Under the pieces are notes generated by a model. It was not told where the DNA came from. It did no database searches and was given only the letters and a program-made list of their open reading frames with translations. From positions 1 through 18,549 of the forward strand of contig JBBSGD010000036.1 in NCBI GenBank assembly GCA_038254435.1: 18,549 nt of DNA, given 5' to 3'. The DNA is from JBBSGD01 sp038254435. GTDB taxonomy: Bacteria; Actinomycetota; CADDZG01; WHSQ01. Below are positions 1-8,482 of this stretch, in pieces; the stretch's first letter is position 1; the number at the start of each line of letters is the position of its first letter. The translations under genes and the position numbers were made by a program.

Positions 1-140
1 AACGATGTCAGGTCCATCCTGTCCCTGGCCATTGCCTCTCCTCTCTGGTTGCTAGTCCCAACTCAGATGAGGATGGGCGATGGCCGCCCTCCTTCAGAGG
101 AATTCAACCCCGAATTTCCACCACTTCTCGGGACGCTAAC

Positions 141-817
141 TGCGCAGGCTGGCTCGCGAAGGAGATCACATCCGGCAAAGCGACCCCCGAAGAGATCGTT
201 TGCCTGTGTACATCACACATCGAAGACATCTCACATGAGAGCGAGCAGGCCGCCCGTGACGCGGTCGCTGCAAAGTGGCAACGATTGCGGGGGGAGATCG
301 AGCGCTTTCTCCTACGTTCGGATTCCGACCGCTCAAGCGGGCGCTTCTTGCGCCGCGTACTCGGGCACAGGTCGGCCGCGATTCGGGAGGCGGCAAGCGA
401 CGTCTTCCGCACGCGAGGCTCCCTGAGCGACTCGGCCGGCTCTCTCGCAGAGACTCTCGGCCCATGTCCTGCGTGCAGGGGGGTGGGGTCGTCGAGAACC
501 GGCAGATCAAGCTGCTCCTCGTACTCCAAGGAGATCCCTCCTTCCAAGGTCGTTTCGCAGAATCAAACGGCACGTGCGCCCTGCACGCGCTCGATATTGC
601 AAGCAGGGGAGGCTCGCCGGCGCAGGCACTGACTCGAGTGCACGGCCTCCGGCTCATATGGGAGCTGGAGGAGGTGGCTCGGAAGGGTGCCTGGGCGGCC
701 AGGCATGAGGCGCGCGGGCCCGAATTCTCGGTCTGGTATCGAGCTGCTTCCTCGATCGATGGCCGAGTCTTCCTAGGCGGGCCGGCAGAAGACCTTAGAA
801 ATCAGCCGGAAGCCTGA
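141..817 (+). pseudogene. Frameshifted Cys-containing helical protein (DUF6062-like by recall)
   Basis: Two reading frames join into one plausible protein. The first runs from about 141 to 480 and contains TPEEIVCLCTSHIEDI and ends in CPACRG. The second runs from about 488 to the stop at 815-817 and contains NRQIKLLLVLQGDP, CALHALDIA and LIWELEEVARKGAW. The join lies in the G-rich stretch 478-488 and needs one extra base, so a one-base deletion is the simplest reading. The order of Cys pairs, a Cys-x-x-His and a late WELEE-type helix reminds me of the DUF6062 family, from memory only. No start codon with a ribosome binding site is visible, and the 5' end may be lost. Its role is unknown. It ends 151 nt before the hyf-like operon on the same strand. 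It may be a dead upstream gene, or a working gene if the base loss is a sequencing error. Confidence 0.4.
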
Positions 818-847
818 GCGCTGACAGATCGTTGTCTCCGCGGGTCT

Positions 848-876
848 TTGACCTTCGGGACCGCGCACGTTACCGT
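848..876 (+). promoter_or_regulatory. Candidate sigma-A-type promoter of the hyf-like operon
   Basis: TTGACC at 848-853 is followed after exactly 17 nt by TACCGT at 871-876, which fits TTGACA-N17-TANNNT. It lies between the decayed upstream gene and hyfC and would leave a leader of about 85 nt. It is the best match I see in this gap, but it is called by eye. Confidence 0.35.
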
Positions 877-968
877 GCCTCTGGCGATGAAGCTCGCCTA
901 AGCGCCTCGGCGCCGCCGGAGACGGCTGATGGCTTCTACCAAACCGAAGAGCTAATGGTGGAGGTTGG

Positions 969-1922
969 ATGTCGATACCGGTCACGTTACAGGTGGTCCA
1001 AGGCGCGGTGGTTTTGTTCCTCTCCCCGCTCTATTCCGGCGTGCTTGCGCGCGCCGAGGCGATCGTGCAATCAAAGCGCGGACCGAGCGTGCTCCAGCCT
1101 TACAGGGACCTAACGAAGTTGTTTCGTAAAGGCAGCGCGATAAGCGAGCACGCCTCATGGATCTTTCGGGTGGCCCCCTTCGTTGCCTTCTCCTGCTATC
1201 TAACCGTTACTGCGATCGTTCCGATTATCACAAGCGAGCCGCTCCCTCTGGCGTTCCTCGGGGACTTGATTGGCGGAGCATTCGTCCTGACACTTGCGAG
1301 CTTCACGATATCTCTGGCCGCGCTCGACACGGCCAGTCCGCTGGGCGGACTCGGTTCAAGCCGGACGACATGGGTTGGCAGCCTGACGGAACCCGCTCTT
1401 GTCCTAGTGTTTTTCACTGTCGGAGTGCTATCGGCCTCTGACAATCCCTATCTGATGAACCACGCCATCGCAGCTTCTCCCTACGCGCTGGTCCTGCCTA
1501 CGCATGTGCTCGGGGCGGTAGCCTTCTTCATGATTGTCCTGGCGGAGAACGGCCGGATTCCGATCGATAGCTCGACCGGGGTGATCGAGATATCGATGAT
1601 CGAGGAATCGCGGGTTCTCGAGTACTCCGGGCGAGAGTACGCGCTTATCAAATGGGGCAGCTCGATGAAGCTGTTCCTTTTGTCTAGCATCTTCATGAAT
1701 GTCTTCGTCATTCCCTGGGGTCTCGGAGACGCCACCTCGATAGTGGGCGGTCTGATCGGTATCGTCGCGTTGCTCGGCAAGCTCGCCTTCTGCGGACTTT
1801 TCATAGTGATCATCGACAGCTCCTTTGCGAAGCTGCGATTTTTCCGCATAGCGGAGTATCTGGGCGCGGCCTTCTTGCTCGCGCTGATAGGCATAACGAC
1901 TTCCTATGTGATCGGGGCCTAG
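969..1922 (+). CDS. hyfC: HyfC/NuoH-like membrane subunit
   Basis: This 317-aa polytopic membrane protein belongs to the NuoH/HyfC/EchB family. That subunit anchors the peripheral redox arm to the antiporter-like subunits and carries part of the charged path between them. Diagnostic segments are SKRGPSVLQPYRDLTKLFRK near the N-terminus and LAENGRIPIDSSTGVIEISM followed by EESRVLEYSGREYALIKW, the acidic loop typical of HyfC. The rest is hydrophobic helices and the length is normal for the family. The ATG follows GGTGGAGG at 958-965, a strong ribosome binding site. It is the first gene of the operon and hyfE starts 4 nt after its stop. Family membership is clear. The symbol follows E. coli hydrogenase-4 naming and does not imply hydrogenase activity. 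Confidence 0.93.
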   Translation: MSIPVTLQVVQGAVVLFLSPLYSGVLARAEAIVQSKRGPSVLQPYRDLTKLFRKGSAISEHASWIFRVAPFVAFSCYLTVTAIVPIITSEPLPLAFLGDLIGGAFVLTLASFTISLAALDTASPLGGLGSSRTTWVGSLTEPALVLVFFTVGVLSASDNPYLMNHAIAASPYALVLPTHVLGAVAFFMIVLAENGRIPIDSSTGVIEISMIEESRVLEYSGREYALIKWGSSMKLFLLSSIFMNVFVIPWGLGDATSIVGGLIGIVALLGKLAFCGLFIVIIDSSFAKLRFFRIAEYLGAAFLLALIGITTSYVIGA

Positions 1923-1926
1923 AAAG

Positions 1927-2601
1927 ATGCAAAGCCTTCAGGCGACGTCGGTTCAGGGTGTGATCCTCGATCTGTGTGCGGTGGTCATACTCCTTTGCGC
2001 CTTCGCCTGCCTAGGGTCCAGACTCTTCGATCGGTACGTAAGCTATTACGGTCTCCAGTCTGTTGTACTTGCCGTCGCGACTGGTGTTGTGGCCTACACG
2101 GTTCACCGCATCGATCTGTACGTACTCGCCGTGCTGACACTCTTGATCAAGGGGATCGCGATCCCATTCGGGGTTCGTCGCTTCTTGCTCGATCGGCTCC
2201 GCTTGAAGCGCGACGAGGCGCTGGCCATCGGCCTCACGACGTCACTAATCATCGGGGCGTTCCTGACCGCCTTTACCTATATCGTTGTGCAACCGCTCGT
2301 GCTCCACGGGGCCATCCTGGATGCCGCCGTGGTACCACTATCAAACGCCGTGATCTTGCTGGGCGCGCTTGCGATGGTCGTGCGACGTCACACGGTCGGC
2401 CAATTCATCGGATGGCTGATCCTCGAAAACGGTCTGTTCCTGGGGGCGATCACCATGGTCGCGGCTTTCCCCCTGATCGTCGAGGCCGGCATCTTCCTGG
2501 ACCTGGTGGCAGCCGTGCTCATTATCCTGGCGCTGGTGTCGGGTCTCGCCGAGAAGGTAGCCGGAGCCAGCGCGGGAGACTTGCGGGGGCTGCGCGGGTG
2601 A
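1927..2601 (+). CDS. hyfE: HyfE/NuoK-like membrane subunit
   Basis: This 224-aa hydrophobic protein has about six or seven predicted membrane helices. It matches HyfE, a fused, NuoK-like small subunit of hydrogenase-4-type complexes. The segment LIKGIAIPFGVRRFLLDRL and the helix with GWLILENGLFLGAITMV (Glu-Asn-Gly) are typical; in NuoK the buried Glu is part of the proton path. It starts 4 nt after hyfC, and its stop TGA (2599-2601) overlaps the GTG start of hyfF (2598-2600), so translational coupling is likely. Length is normal for HyfE. The sequence gives no sign of damage. Confidence 0.9.
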   Translation: MQSLQATSVQGVILDLCAVVILLCAFACLGSRLFDRYVSYYGLQSVVLAVATGVVAYTVHRIDLYVLAVLTLLIKGIAIPFGVRRFLLDRLRLKRDEALAIGLTTSLIIGAFLTAFTYIVVQPLVLHGAILDAAVVPLSNAVILLGALAMVVRRHTVGQFIGWLILENGLFLGAITMVAAFPLIVEAGIFLDLVAAVLIILALVSGLAEKVAGASAGDLRGLRG

Positions 2602-4076
2602 TCCTTGCGATCGCAACCGCCGCGCTGCCGCTGGTCGGCGCCATCGCCACCGCGGTCGCAGGCAGGGCTCACGTGCTGGGCCTCATCTCCTCCGTCGCGG
2701 GGCTCGCGAGCTTCGGCTGCGCCGTAGCTCTTGCGGCCAGAGTCCTGACCGGCTCCACCGTCGAGGGTCTCAACGGGTTCCTGTATGTTGATCCGCTGGC
2801 CGCGTTCTTCCTCATCACCGTCTCCATAGTCATCGCCCTTTCCGCGCTAGGCTCCCTCTCCTATCTGCGTACGGAGGAACGCCTGAGCTCCCTCAGCCGG
2901 ACACAGGTGCGCGTGTACTTTGCCGCCTTCGGTGTCTTCGGAGCCATGATGCTTGCGTCTCTTGAGTCTGGAAACCTCGGCCTCCTGTGGATCCTGATCG
3001 AAGCCAGCACCTTGGCCAGCGCGGTCCTGGTTGGCCTGGAGGCTACCGGGCCGGCGCTCGAAGCTGCTTGGAAGTACGTCATCATCAGCTCCTTGGGGGT
3101 CACGATGGCGCTGGTCGCGACGCTCCTCCTCTTCTTTTCGGCGAGCAGGATTGGGCTCGGCTCAACCCAAAGCCTCATTTGGCAGCACTTGTTTGCGCAC
3201 GCTCAAGGTCTGCTGGAGAGCCCCCTGCGGCTTGCCTTCTTGCTCGCGGTCGTCGGTTACGGAACCAAGGTGGGGCTTGCGCCAATGCATACGTGGCTTC
3301 CCGACGCACATTCCGAAGCCCCAAGCCCGGCAAGCGCCATGCTTTCCGCGGCGCTGCTCAACACCGGCATGTACGCGATCATGCGCTTCAAGACAATTAG
3401 TAGCGTGCAACTGGGTGCCGGCTACACCGGCACGGTCCTCCTCGTCTTCGGTTTCCTGTCGATCGCGGTGGGCGGGCTGTTCATGGTCGGCCAGGGCAAC
3501 TTCAAGCGGCTCTTCGCCTACTCGTCGGTCGAGCACATGGGCATCATCTCGGTCGCGCTCGGTTTCGGTGGTGTGCTGGGCTTCTACGGAGCGCTGCTGC
3601 ACACGCTCAATCATGCGATCGGGAAATCGATCCTCTTCTTGTCCAGCGGAGACATCGTTCATCGATACAGAACACGTAAGATCGCCGATGTCCGCGGTCT
3701 GCTCCGAATGTTGCCGCTGACCGGGGGTGTTCTTTTCCTGGGCTCACTGGCAATCGTTGGGTCCCCCCCGTTCGGGTTGTTCCTGAGCGAGCTCACCATC
3801 GTGCGCGCAGGGTTCGCCAGCACGGATGCCCTGCCCGCAGCGCTGCTGCTCGGCCTGCTCGTTCTGGTCTTCATCGCTTTCATGCACGCCGCCGCGCGCA
3901 TGTCTCTCGGGGAAGCCACTGCGCTCGAATCCGCTTCCGGCGGCGAGCACCGGACGCCTCTCGCGTCGACTGCCCCTCTCGTCGCCGGGCTCGGCGCACT
4001 CCTGGTCCTCGGGCTCTGGATACCGGCCGGCCTGAACGAGCTCATCATGCGCTCGGTCGGGGTCCTGTCGTCGTGA
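2598..4076 (+). CDS. hyfF: HyfF/NuoN-like antiporter-type proton-pumping subunit
   Basis: This 492-aa polytopic protein belongs to the proton-conducting membrane transporter family (NuoL/M/N, MrpA/D). The GTG start at 2598 overlaps the hyfE stop and removes a long non-membrane N-terminal reading. Key residues seen are Glu135 in WILIEAST, Lys159 in AAWKYV, Lys224 in VGYGTKVGLAPMHTWLPDAH and Lys343 in LNHAIGKSILF. These match the charged residues that drive proton translocation in complex I antiporter subunits. GNFKRLFAYSSVEHMG is also a family signature. The GYGTKVGLAPMHTWLPDAHS form points to HyfF more than to HyfB or HyfD. The gene ends in a 4-nt overlap with hyfG. Retention of the full charge set suggests that the complex still pumps ions. 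Confidence 0.92.
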   Translation: MILAIATAALPLVGAIATAVAGRAHVLGLISSVAGLASFGCAVALAARVLTGSTVEGLNGFLYVDPLAAFFLITVSIVIALSALGSLSYLRTEERLSSLSRTQVRVYFAAFGVFGAMMLASLESGNLGLLWILIEASTLASAVLVGLEATGPALEAAWKYVIISSLGVTMALVATLLLFFSASRIGLGSTQSLIWQHLFAHAQGLLESPLRLAFLLAVVGYGTKVGLAPMHTWLPDAHSEAPSPASAMLSAALLNTGMYAIMRFKTISSVQLGAGYTGTVLLVFGFLSIAVGGLFMVGQGNFKRLFAYSSVEHMGIISVALGFGGVLGFYGALLHTLNHAIGKSILFLSSGDIVHRYRTRKIADVRGLLRMLPLTGGVLFLGSLAIVGSPPFGLFLSELTIVRAGFASTDALPAALLLGLLVLVFIAFMHAAARMSLGEATALESASGGEHRTPLASTAPLVAGLGALLVLGLWIPAGLNELIMRSVGVLSS

Positions 4077-5626
4077 GTCAGCTGACTTCCATTCCCCCGC
4101 CCGTGGCCCAAAGACTCGACCTCCTTTGCCGGGCCGTACCCGAGACTCAGATCGGGCGGTCGGAGCGCGATGCTGTTGAGGCAACCGTACCCATCGAACA
4201 CGTCCAAGAGGCCGTACGGGCGATCGCGGAAACGGACGGAGCGCGTCCGGCGGATCTCTTCGGAGTGCCCGAAGGCGACGGCATCGCCCTGCGAATTGTC
4301 TACGCTCTGGATCGCGAAGCCGCCTACCTAATTCTCGTTTCGCACATCCAAAGCGACGGTTACCCATCCATTTCCGACGTTATCCCGGGTGTCTTCACCG
4401 AAGAGTGCGAACTGTACGAACAGTTCGGTGTTAGGCCCGCCACCGACCGTCCACTTAACCGCGTGGCGATGCCGCCCTTCGGGGAGAACGACTTTCCGCT
4501 CCTCATCGAGGGGCGTGAGCGCGCCGAATGGAGCGAAATACGCGCTCCTCACTACGTGAGGGGAGAAGCCTTCGAGTTTCCGTTCGGTCCGGTGCGGGCG
4601 GCCGGGTGGGAGTCCTTGTATATGGGACTGGTGACGACTGGTGAGGAGGTGCTAGACATCTTCCTCTTTCACTGGCATAAGCACCGAGGTATTCAGCGGC
4701 GCATCGTCGGTCTCACTCCCGATCGGGCGCTGTTCTTCGTCGAGCGCACGGAAGGGCTCTGCGCGGTAGCCAACTCATGGGCCTTCTGCCGCGCCGTCGA
4801 GGCGATCCAGGGCGTCCAGCTCGAAGCCGCAGCACTGCGCGCGCGAGCGGTGGCGCGCGAGCTCGAGCGCATCTACAACCACGCTGCTGCCGTGGCCGCC
4901 CTGTGCCAGACGACCGGACTTTCGGTCGGACAAGCGGGCGCCGAGATCGTTCTCGAGGAGCTTCTGCGAGTCAACCTCGCCGTCTTCGGCCATCGTTATC
5001 TCTTTGGAACCGTGTGTATAGGGGGCGCGGGAAAGGATCCGGATGTCGAGGCGCTTCGCTCACTCCTCCCGGCGACGTGCGACAGATTCAGAGAGGTGAC
5101 GGATGCACTGCTGAAAACGAACTCCTTTGTCGATCGCCTCGAGGCAACTGGCAGAGTCACCACCGACACCGCAATCCGGCTCGGGCTCGTTGGGCCCGTC
5201 GCCCGAGCCTCCGGGATCGACACCGATTCTCGCCGAGACCACCCCCACCCTCCGTTCCATCTCGCCCCTCCGCCTGTGGAAACGGCTACCGCAGGAGACT
5301 GCCTAGCTCGGCTCCAGGTGATGGTCGGAGAGGTCGAGGCATCGCGATCCCTCGCCCTGGATCTCCCGGAAGCGGCAACCGGAACGGAAGGCCAGGCCGC
5401 CGGCGAAAGCGCCAGCGCGCTCGGTTGGTGCGAGTCGGCGCGCGGCGAGAGCCTCGCATGGGTTCAGCTGGACGCTCAGGGGCGCATCGAGCATGCCCGG
5501 CTGCGTCCCGCGACCTTCCGCAACTGGCGCGCTTTCGATGACGCCGCGCGCGCCGAGAACGTCTTCACGGACATTCCCATCATCGAAGCGAGCTTCTGGC
5601 TCACCGTAGCGGGGTTCGCGCGCTGA
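4073..5626 (+). CDS. hyfG: HyfG-like large subunit (NuoC-NuoD fusion) lacking NiFe ligands
   Basis: This 517-aa soluble protein has a NuoC-like N-terminal part (about residues 70-140, with EECELYEQFGV) and a NuoD/hydrogenase-large-subunit part (about 160-517). FHWHKHRGIQRRIVGL at 199-214 and RELERIYNHAAAVAALC at 262-278 are conserved family segments. In active group 4 enzymes, the N-terminal CxxC and a C-terminal DPCxxC bind NiFe. Here the first motif reads VERTEGLCAVANS (223-235), so Glu227 replaces the first Cys and only Cys230 remains. The C-terminal site reads FTDIPIIEASFWL, with no Cys. A NiFe centre is therefore not expected, which places the protein in the Ehr group. It starts with GTG in a 4-nt overlap with hyfF and ends overlapping hyfH. 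No maturation protease gene is visible. Confidence 0.9.
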   Translation: MSQLTSIPPPVAQRLDLLCRAVPETQIGRSERDAVEATVPIEHVQEAVRAIAETDGARPADLFGVPEGDGIALRIVYALDREAAYLILVSHIQSDGYPSISDVIPGVFTEECELYEQFGVRPATDRPLNRVAMPPFGENDFPLLIEGRERAEWSEIRAPHYVRGEAFEFPFGPVRAAGWESLYMGLVTTGEEVLDIFLFHWHKHRGIQRRIVGLTPDRALFFVERTEGLCAVANSWAFCRAVEAIQGVQLEAAALRARAVARELERIYNHAAAVAALCQTTGLSVGQAGAEIVLEELLRVNLAVFGHRYLFGTVCIGGAGKDPDVEALRSLLPATCDRFREVTDALLKTNSFVDRLEATGRVTTDTAIRLGLVGPVARASGIDTDSRRDHPHPPFHLAPPPVETATAGDCLARLQVMVGEVEASRSLALDLPEAATGTEGQAAGESASALGWCESARGESLAWVQLDAQGRIEHARLRPATFRNWRAFDDAARAENVFTDIPIIEASFWLTVAGFAR

Positions 5627-5964
5627 TGGCTCTATGGTTCTTGCGCGGCCTGCGTCGCGGGATTGTGACGACTGGGTACCCGAGGCGGACCGACGAGTGG
5701 GCCCACTCGCTTCCGAGTCCGCCAAGCTTCGACTCACGGGTGCTGACCCCGCGCCTCGTGGACCGCCTGGAAGAGGTGTGCCCCAACGGATCACTCCGCC
5801 GTGAGGGGGGCCACCTCCTCCTCGACGTCGGGTCGTGCACCATGTGTGGCGCTTGCGAGAACGCGGCGAGGCATGCCGTCGTTCCCAGCGGCTCATTCGA
5901 GCTCTCGGCGACCGAGCGGCAGCACCTCATCAAGAGGATCCCGATCGAAGGGAGCGACCGATGA
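5626..5964 (+). CDS. hyfH: HyfH/NuoI-like ferredoxin subunit with one cluster motif left
   Basis: This 112-aa protein begins with GLRRGIVTTGYPRRTDEW, the usual N-terminus of HyfH-type electron-transfer subunits. Normal members carry two CxxCxxCxxxCP motifs for two [4Fe-4S] clusters, with ligands exchanged between the motifs. Here the only cysteines are Cys52 (in EEVCPNG) and Cys71, Cys74 and Cys77 (in SCTMCGACENA). Those are the fourth Cys of motif 1 and the first three of motif 2, so exactly one complete cluster remains and all four ligands of the other are gone. The ATG overlaps the hyfG stop by 1 nt, and the stop overlaps the hyfI start. The protein should carry electrons between hyfI and an unknown partner. 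It is short for the family but shows no frame break. Confidence 0.88.
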   Translation: MALWFLRGLRRGIVTTGYPRRTDEWAHSLPSPPSFDSRVLTPRLVDRLEEVCPNGSLRREGGHLLLDVGSCTMCGACENAARHAVVPSGSFELSATERQHLIKRIPIEGSDR

Positions 5965-6458
5965 CCGAGGAAGAAACGGTCCGGCGTGAAGTCGCGGCCA
6001 AAGCGTACGCGCTGTTCGGTCGCAGCTTGCACATCCGCACCGTCGATACCGGGTCGTGCGCGGTCTGCGAATCGGAGATCCGGTTAACAAGTGCGCCTCA
6101 CTACGATCTTCACCGGCTCGGCTTCTTCTTCACTCCCACTCCTCGTCATGCGGACCTGTTGCTGGTCACGGGACCGGCGGTACGGGCAATGGACACCGCT
6201 CTGCGTAAGGCCTATGAGGCAACACCGGATCCTAAGGTCGTAGTGGCATTCGGTGCCTGTGCCCTGGGCGGCGTGTTCTCAGAAGACGCGTTCGTGCACG
6301 GCACGATAGACAGGGTTCTTCCCGTCGACGTTTACGTGCCGGGGTGCCCGCCGAGCCCGCTTGCGCTCCTCAACGGGCTGCTGGTTGCCGTGGGCAGGCT
6401 CGAAGAGAAGGTTTCGACGATGAGGTTCGACCGTATGCCCGCTCGGGATGCGGGATGA
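5961..6458 (+). CDS. hyfI: HyfI/NuoB-like small subunit with the proximal FeS cluster
   Basis: This 165-aa protein is the NuoB/hydrogenase-small-subunit homologue that carries the FeS cluster nearest the active site of the large subunit. The ligands are Cys33 and Cys36 in DTGSCAVCESE, Cys100 in AFGACALGG and Cys129 in VPGCPPSP. The CxxC spacing is the hydrogenase and Ech/Hyf form, not the adjacent Cys-Cys of complex I NuoB. The ATG at 5961 overlaps the hyfH stop (ATGA); an upstream in-frame ATG exists but would give a non-conserved N-terminus. The stop overlaps the hyfB start at 6455. Its intact cluster site contrasts with the missing NiFe site in HyfG. Confidence 0.92.
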   Translation: MTEEETVRREVAAKAYALFGRSLHIRTVDTGSCAVCESEIRLTSAPHYDLHRLGFFFTPTPRHADLLLVTGPAVRAMDTALRKAYEATPDPKVVVAFGACALGGVFSEDAFVHGTIDRVLPVDVYVPGCPPSPLALLNGLLVAVGRLEEKVSTMRFDRMPARDAG

Positions 6459-8473
6459 GAGCTGTTCTCACCGTCCTGCTGATCGCAGCTCCAACGCTGT
6501 GGGCAATAGCCGCGCTCCTGGCTCTACCCGCGCGCTCCTTCGCCGTCAAACGCCTCTCTTGCGTCGCAACCGCCATCGGAGGAGTCTGCGCGCTCGTTGC
6601 CGGCGGCGGAATCGCGGCGAACGGCTGGCAGCTCGCGGGGGTTCTCTCCGCAAACAACGTCGTCGGTCAGCTCGCGGTTCGCGCGCAGCCACTTTCCGCC
6701 GTGTTCATCGCCCTCCTCGGTCTCGTCGCACTCGCGGGGGGCCTTTACGCTCCCCGGTACCATCGCCAGGACCCAGGGGTAGGGGTCTACCTCTTCTGTT
6801 ACAACATCGCTTTCATCGCGTCCTTAGGTGTTCTCGTCGCCGATAACGTCACGGTTTTTCTCGTCGCATGGGAGTCGATGACTCTCTTCTCCTACTTCGT
6901 GATTCTCCGCAGGCACCGCGATGGCAGCGTGGAGAGGGCGAGCTTCCTGTTCCTGGCGTTGGGCGAGGTTGGCTTTGCGATGGTGGTTGCAGCGTTCGTG
7001 ATCCTTGCAACCCACACGGGCACACTCGACCTCGCCCGCATCGCTGCGAACTCCGGGCAGGTCGCCAGCGGTTGGAGGGATGCCGCCTATGTCCTCGCAC
7101 TTGTAGGCTTCGGCTTCAAAGCCGGATTCGTACCCCTCCACATTTGGTTGCCCGAGGCACATCCTGCCGCCCCCGCCGATGGGTCCGCCCTTCTGTCCGG
7201 GCTGATCATCAAGCTCGGGATCTACGGGATCGCTCTGTTCGGGTTCTATCTCCTTGCTCCGGAGTTCGCTTGGTGGGGCATTCTCACGATGCTCCTCGGC
7301 GCGCTCACCGCGGTGCTCGGCATCCTTTACGCGATGGTTGAGCGCGACCTCAAGCGCTTCCTCGCCTTCTCGAGCATCGAGAACATCGGCATCATCCTGA
7401 CCGCGCTGGGAGGAGCGATGACCTTCGCCTCCTACGGCTTGAGAGGAATCGCCGCTCTGCTTCTGCTGGCCGCCCTGTATCACACCTTCAACCACGGGAC
7501 GTACAAGACGCTGCTATTTCTCGAAGCAGGCGTCATCGAGCATGCCACCGGTACGCGAGACATGGATCGGTTGGGCGGGCTCATACGCAGACTGCCGTCG
7601 TCCTCGGTAATCATGCTGATCGGAACGCTGGGGATTGCGGCTCTCCCACCCCTCAACGGATTCGTCAGCGAGTGGCTGATCTTCCAGGGCCTCTTTCAGG
7701 GCTTCCGAATCCCGAGCCACCTCGTGGCAATCCTGATCGTCGTCGCGGGCGCTAGCGTCGCACTGACGAGCGGCCTCGCAATCAGTGCTTTCGCGCGCGC
7801 GTACGGAATCTCGTTCTTGGGGATGCCCCGTACCAGAGAAGCCGCCGCGGCGACAGAGCGTGACCAGCCCGTGATCGGGCCGGCGCTCCTGGCGCTAGCG
7901 ACGGTGGCACTTGGACTCGGAGCGACGGTCGTTCTCGGTGCACTCGACAGAGTGAGCACGTGGGTGACTGCGGTCAACATACACAGCCGCCTGGTCGTGC
8001 CGAACTTCACAGTGATTCCCGCGCGCACAGATTTCGCGTCAATCTCTCCCACGTATATGGCTGTATTCCTGTTCGCGATGGGCCTTGTCGCGCTGGCCAT
8101 CTATCTCTCGGCGCGGCCGCGCGCAAAGAGTCGAATCGCGCCCGTCTGGGACGGCGGTCTGCTGTCTTTCAAGGCGCGCATGCAGTACACGGCCACCACG
8201 TACTCCAACCCCATCCGGGTGACCTTCGAGGAGCTGTACCGCCCCGAGGTGCACTTGGAACGGGCTTCCGACGATCCAGCCGGGCGTTCAGGACATGTCC
8301 ATTACCACTTCATGGTCATGCCAATATTCGAGCGCTACCTCTATCGACCGGTCGTGACTGCGATAGAGCGCATCGCCCGGTTCGTGCGGCCGATCCAGAG
8401 CGGCGACGTCAACCTCTATCTTCTCTACATATTTATCGTCATCCTGCTCGTCTACGTCCTCTATCTGCTGTGA
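6455..8473 (+). CDS. hyfB: HyfB/NuoL-like antiporter-type subunit
   Basis: This 672-aa polytopic protein belongs to the NuoL/MrpA-type family and is the second ion-translocating subunit of the complex. Charged residues in the expected places are Glu140 in LVAWESMTLFSYF, Lys222 in GFGFKAGFVPLHIWLPEAH, Lys253 in LIIKLGIYG and Lys351 in FNHGTYKTLLFLEAG. The C-terminal part carries a long hydrophilic stretch (VWDGGLLSFKARMQYTATT, then YRPEVHLERA) and a last helix near the end, both common in HyfB. The ATG at 6455 overlaps the hyfI stop. In E. coli hydrogenase-4, hyfB comes near the start of the operon, whereas here it is the last complex subunit. A separate hyfD-type third antiporter subunit and a hyfA-type ferredoxin are not present. 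Confidence 0.92.
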   Translation: MRAVLTVLLIAAPTLWAIAALLALPARSFAVKRLSCVATAIGGVCALVAGGGIAANGWQLAGVLSANNVVGQLAVRAQPLSAVFIALLGLVALAGGLYAPRYHRQDPGVGVYLFCYNIAFIASLGVLVADNVTVFLVAWESMTLFSYFVILRRHRDGSVERASFLFLALGEVGFAMVVAAFVILATHTGTLDLARIAANSGQVASGWRDAAYVLALVGFGFKAGFVPLHIWLPEAHPAAPADGSALLSGLIIKLGIYGIALFGFYLLAPEFAWWGILTMLLGALTAVLGILYAMVERDLKRFLAFSSIENIGIILTALGGAMTFASYGLRGIAALLLLAALYHTFNHGTYKTLLFLEAGVIEHATGTRDMDRLGGLIRRLPSSSVIMLIGTLGIAALPPLNGFVSEWLIFQGLFQGFRIPSHLVAILIVVAGASVALTSGLAISAFARAYGISFLGMPRTREAAAATERDQPVIGPALLALATVALGLGATVVLGALDRVSTWVTAVNIHSRLVVPNFTVIPARTDFASISPTYMAVFLFAMGLVALAIYLSARPRAKSRIAPVWDGGLLSFKARMQYTATTYSNPIRVTFEELYRPEVHLERASDDPAGRSGHVHYHFMVMPIFERYLYRPVVTAIERIARFVRPIQSGDVNLYLLYIFIVILLVYVLYLL

Positions 8474-8482
8474 CGATCGCCG

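Noticed and set aside
3744..4367. 207-aa minus-strand open frame
   Set aside because: It is antisense to hyfF and hyfG, Arg/Pro/Glu-rich, without domain character.
4073..8473. Active NiFe hydrogenase-4 or formate hydrogenlyase
   Set aside because: HyfG lacks three of the four NiFe-binding Cys positions, and no maturation protease or formate dehydrogenase gene is present in the window.
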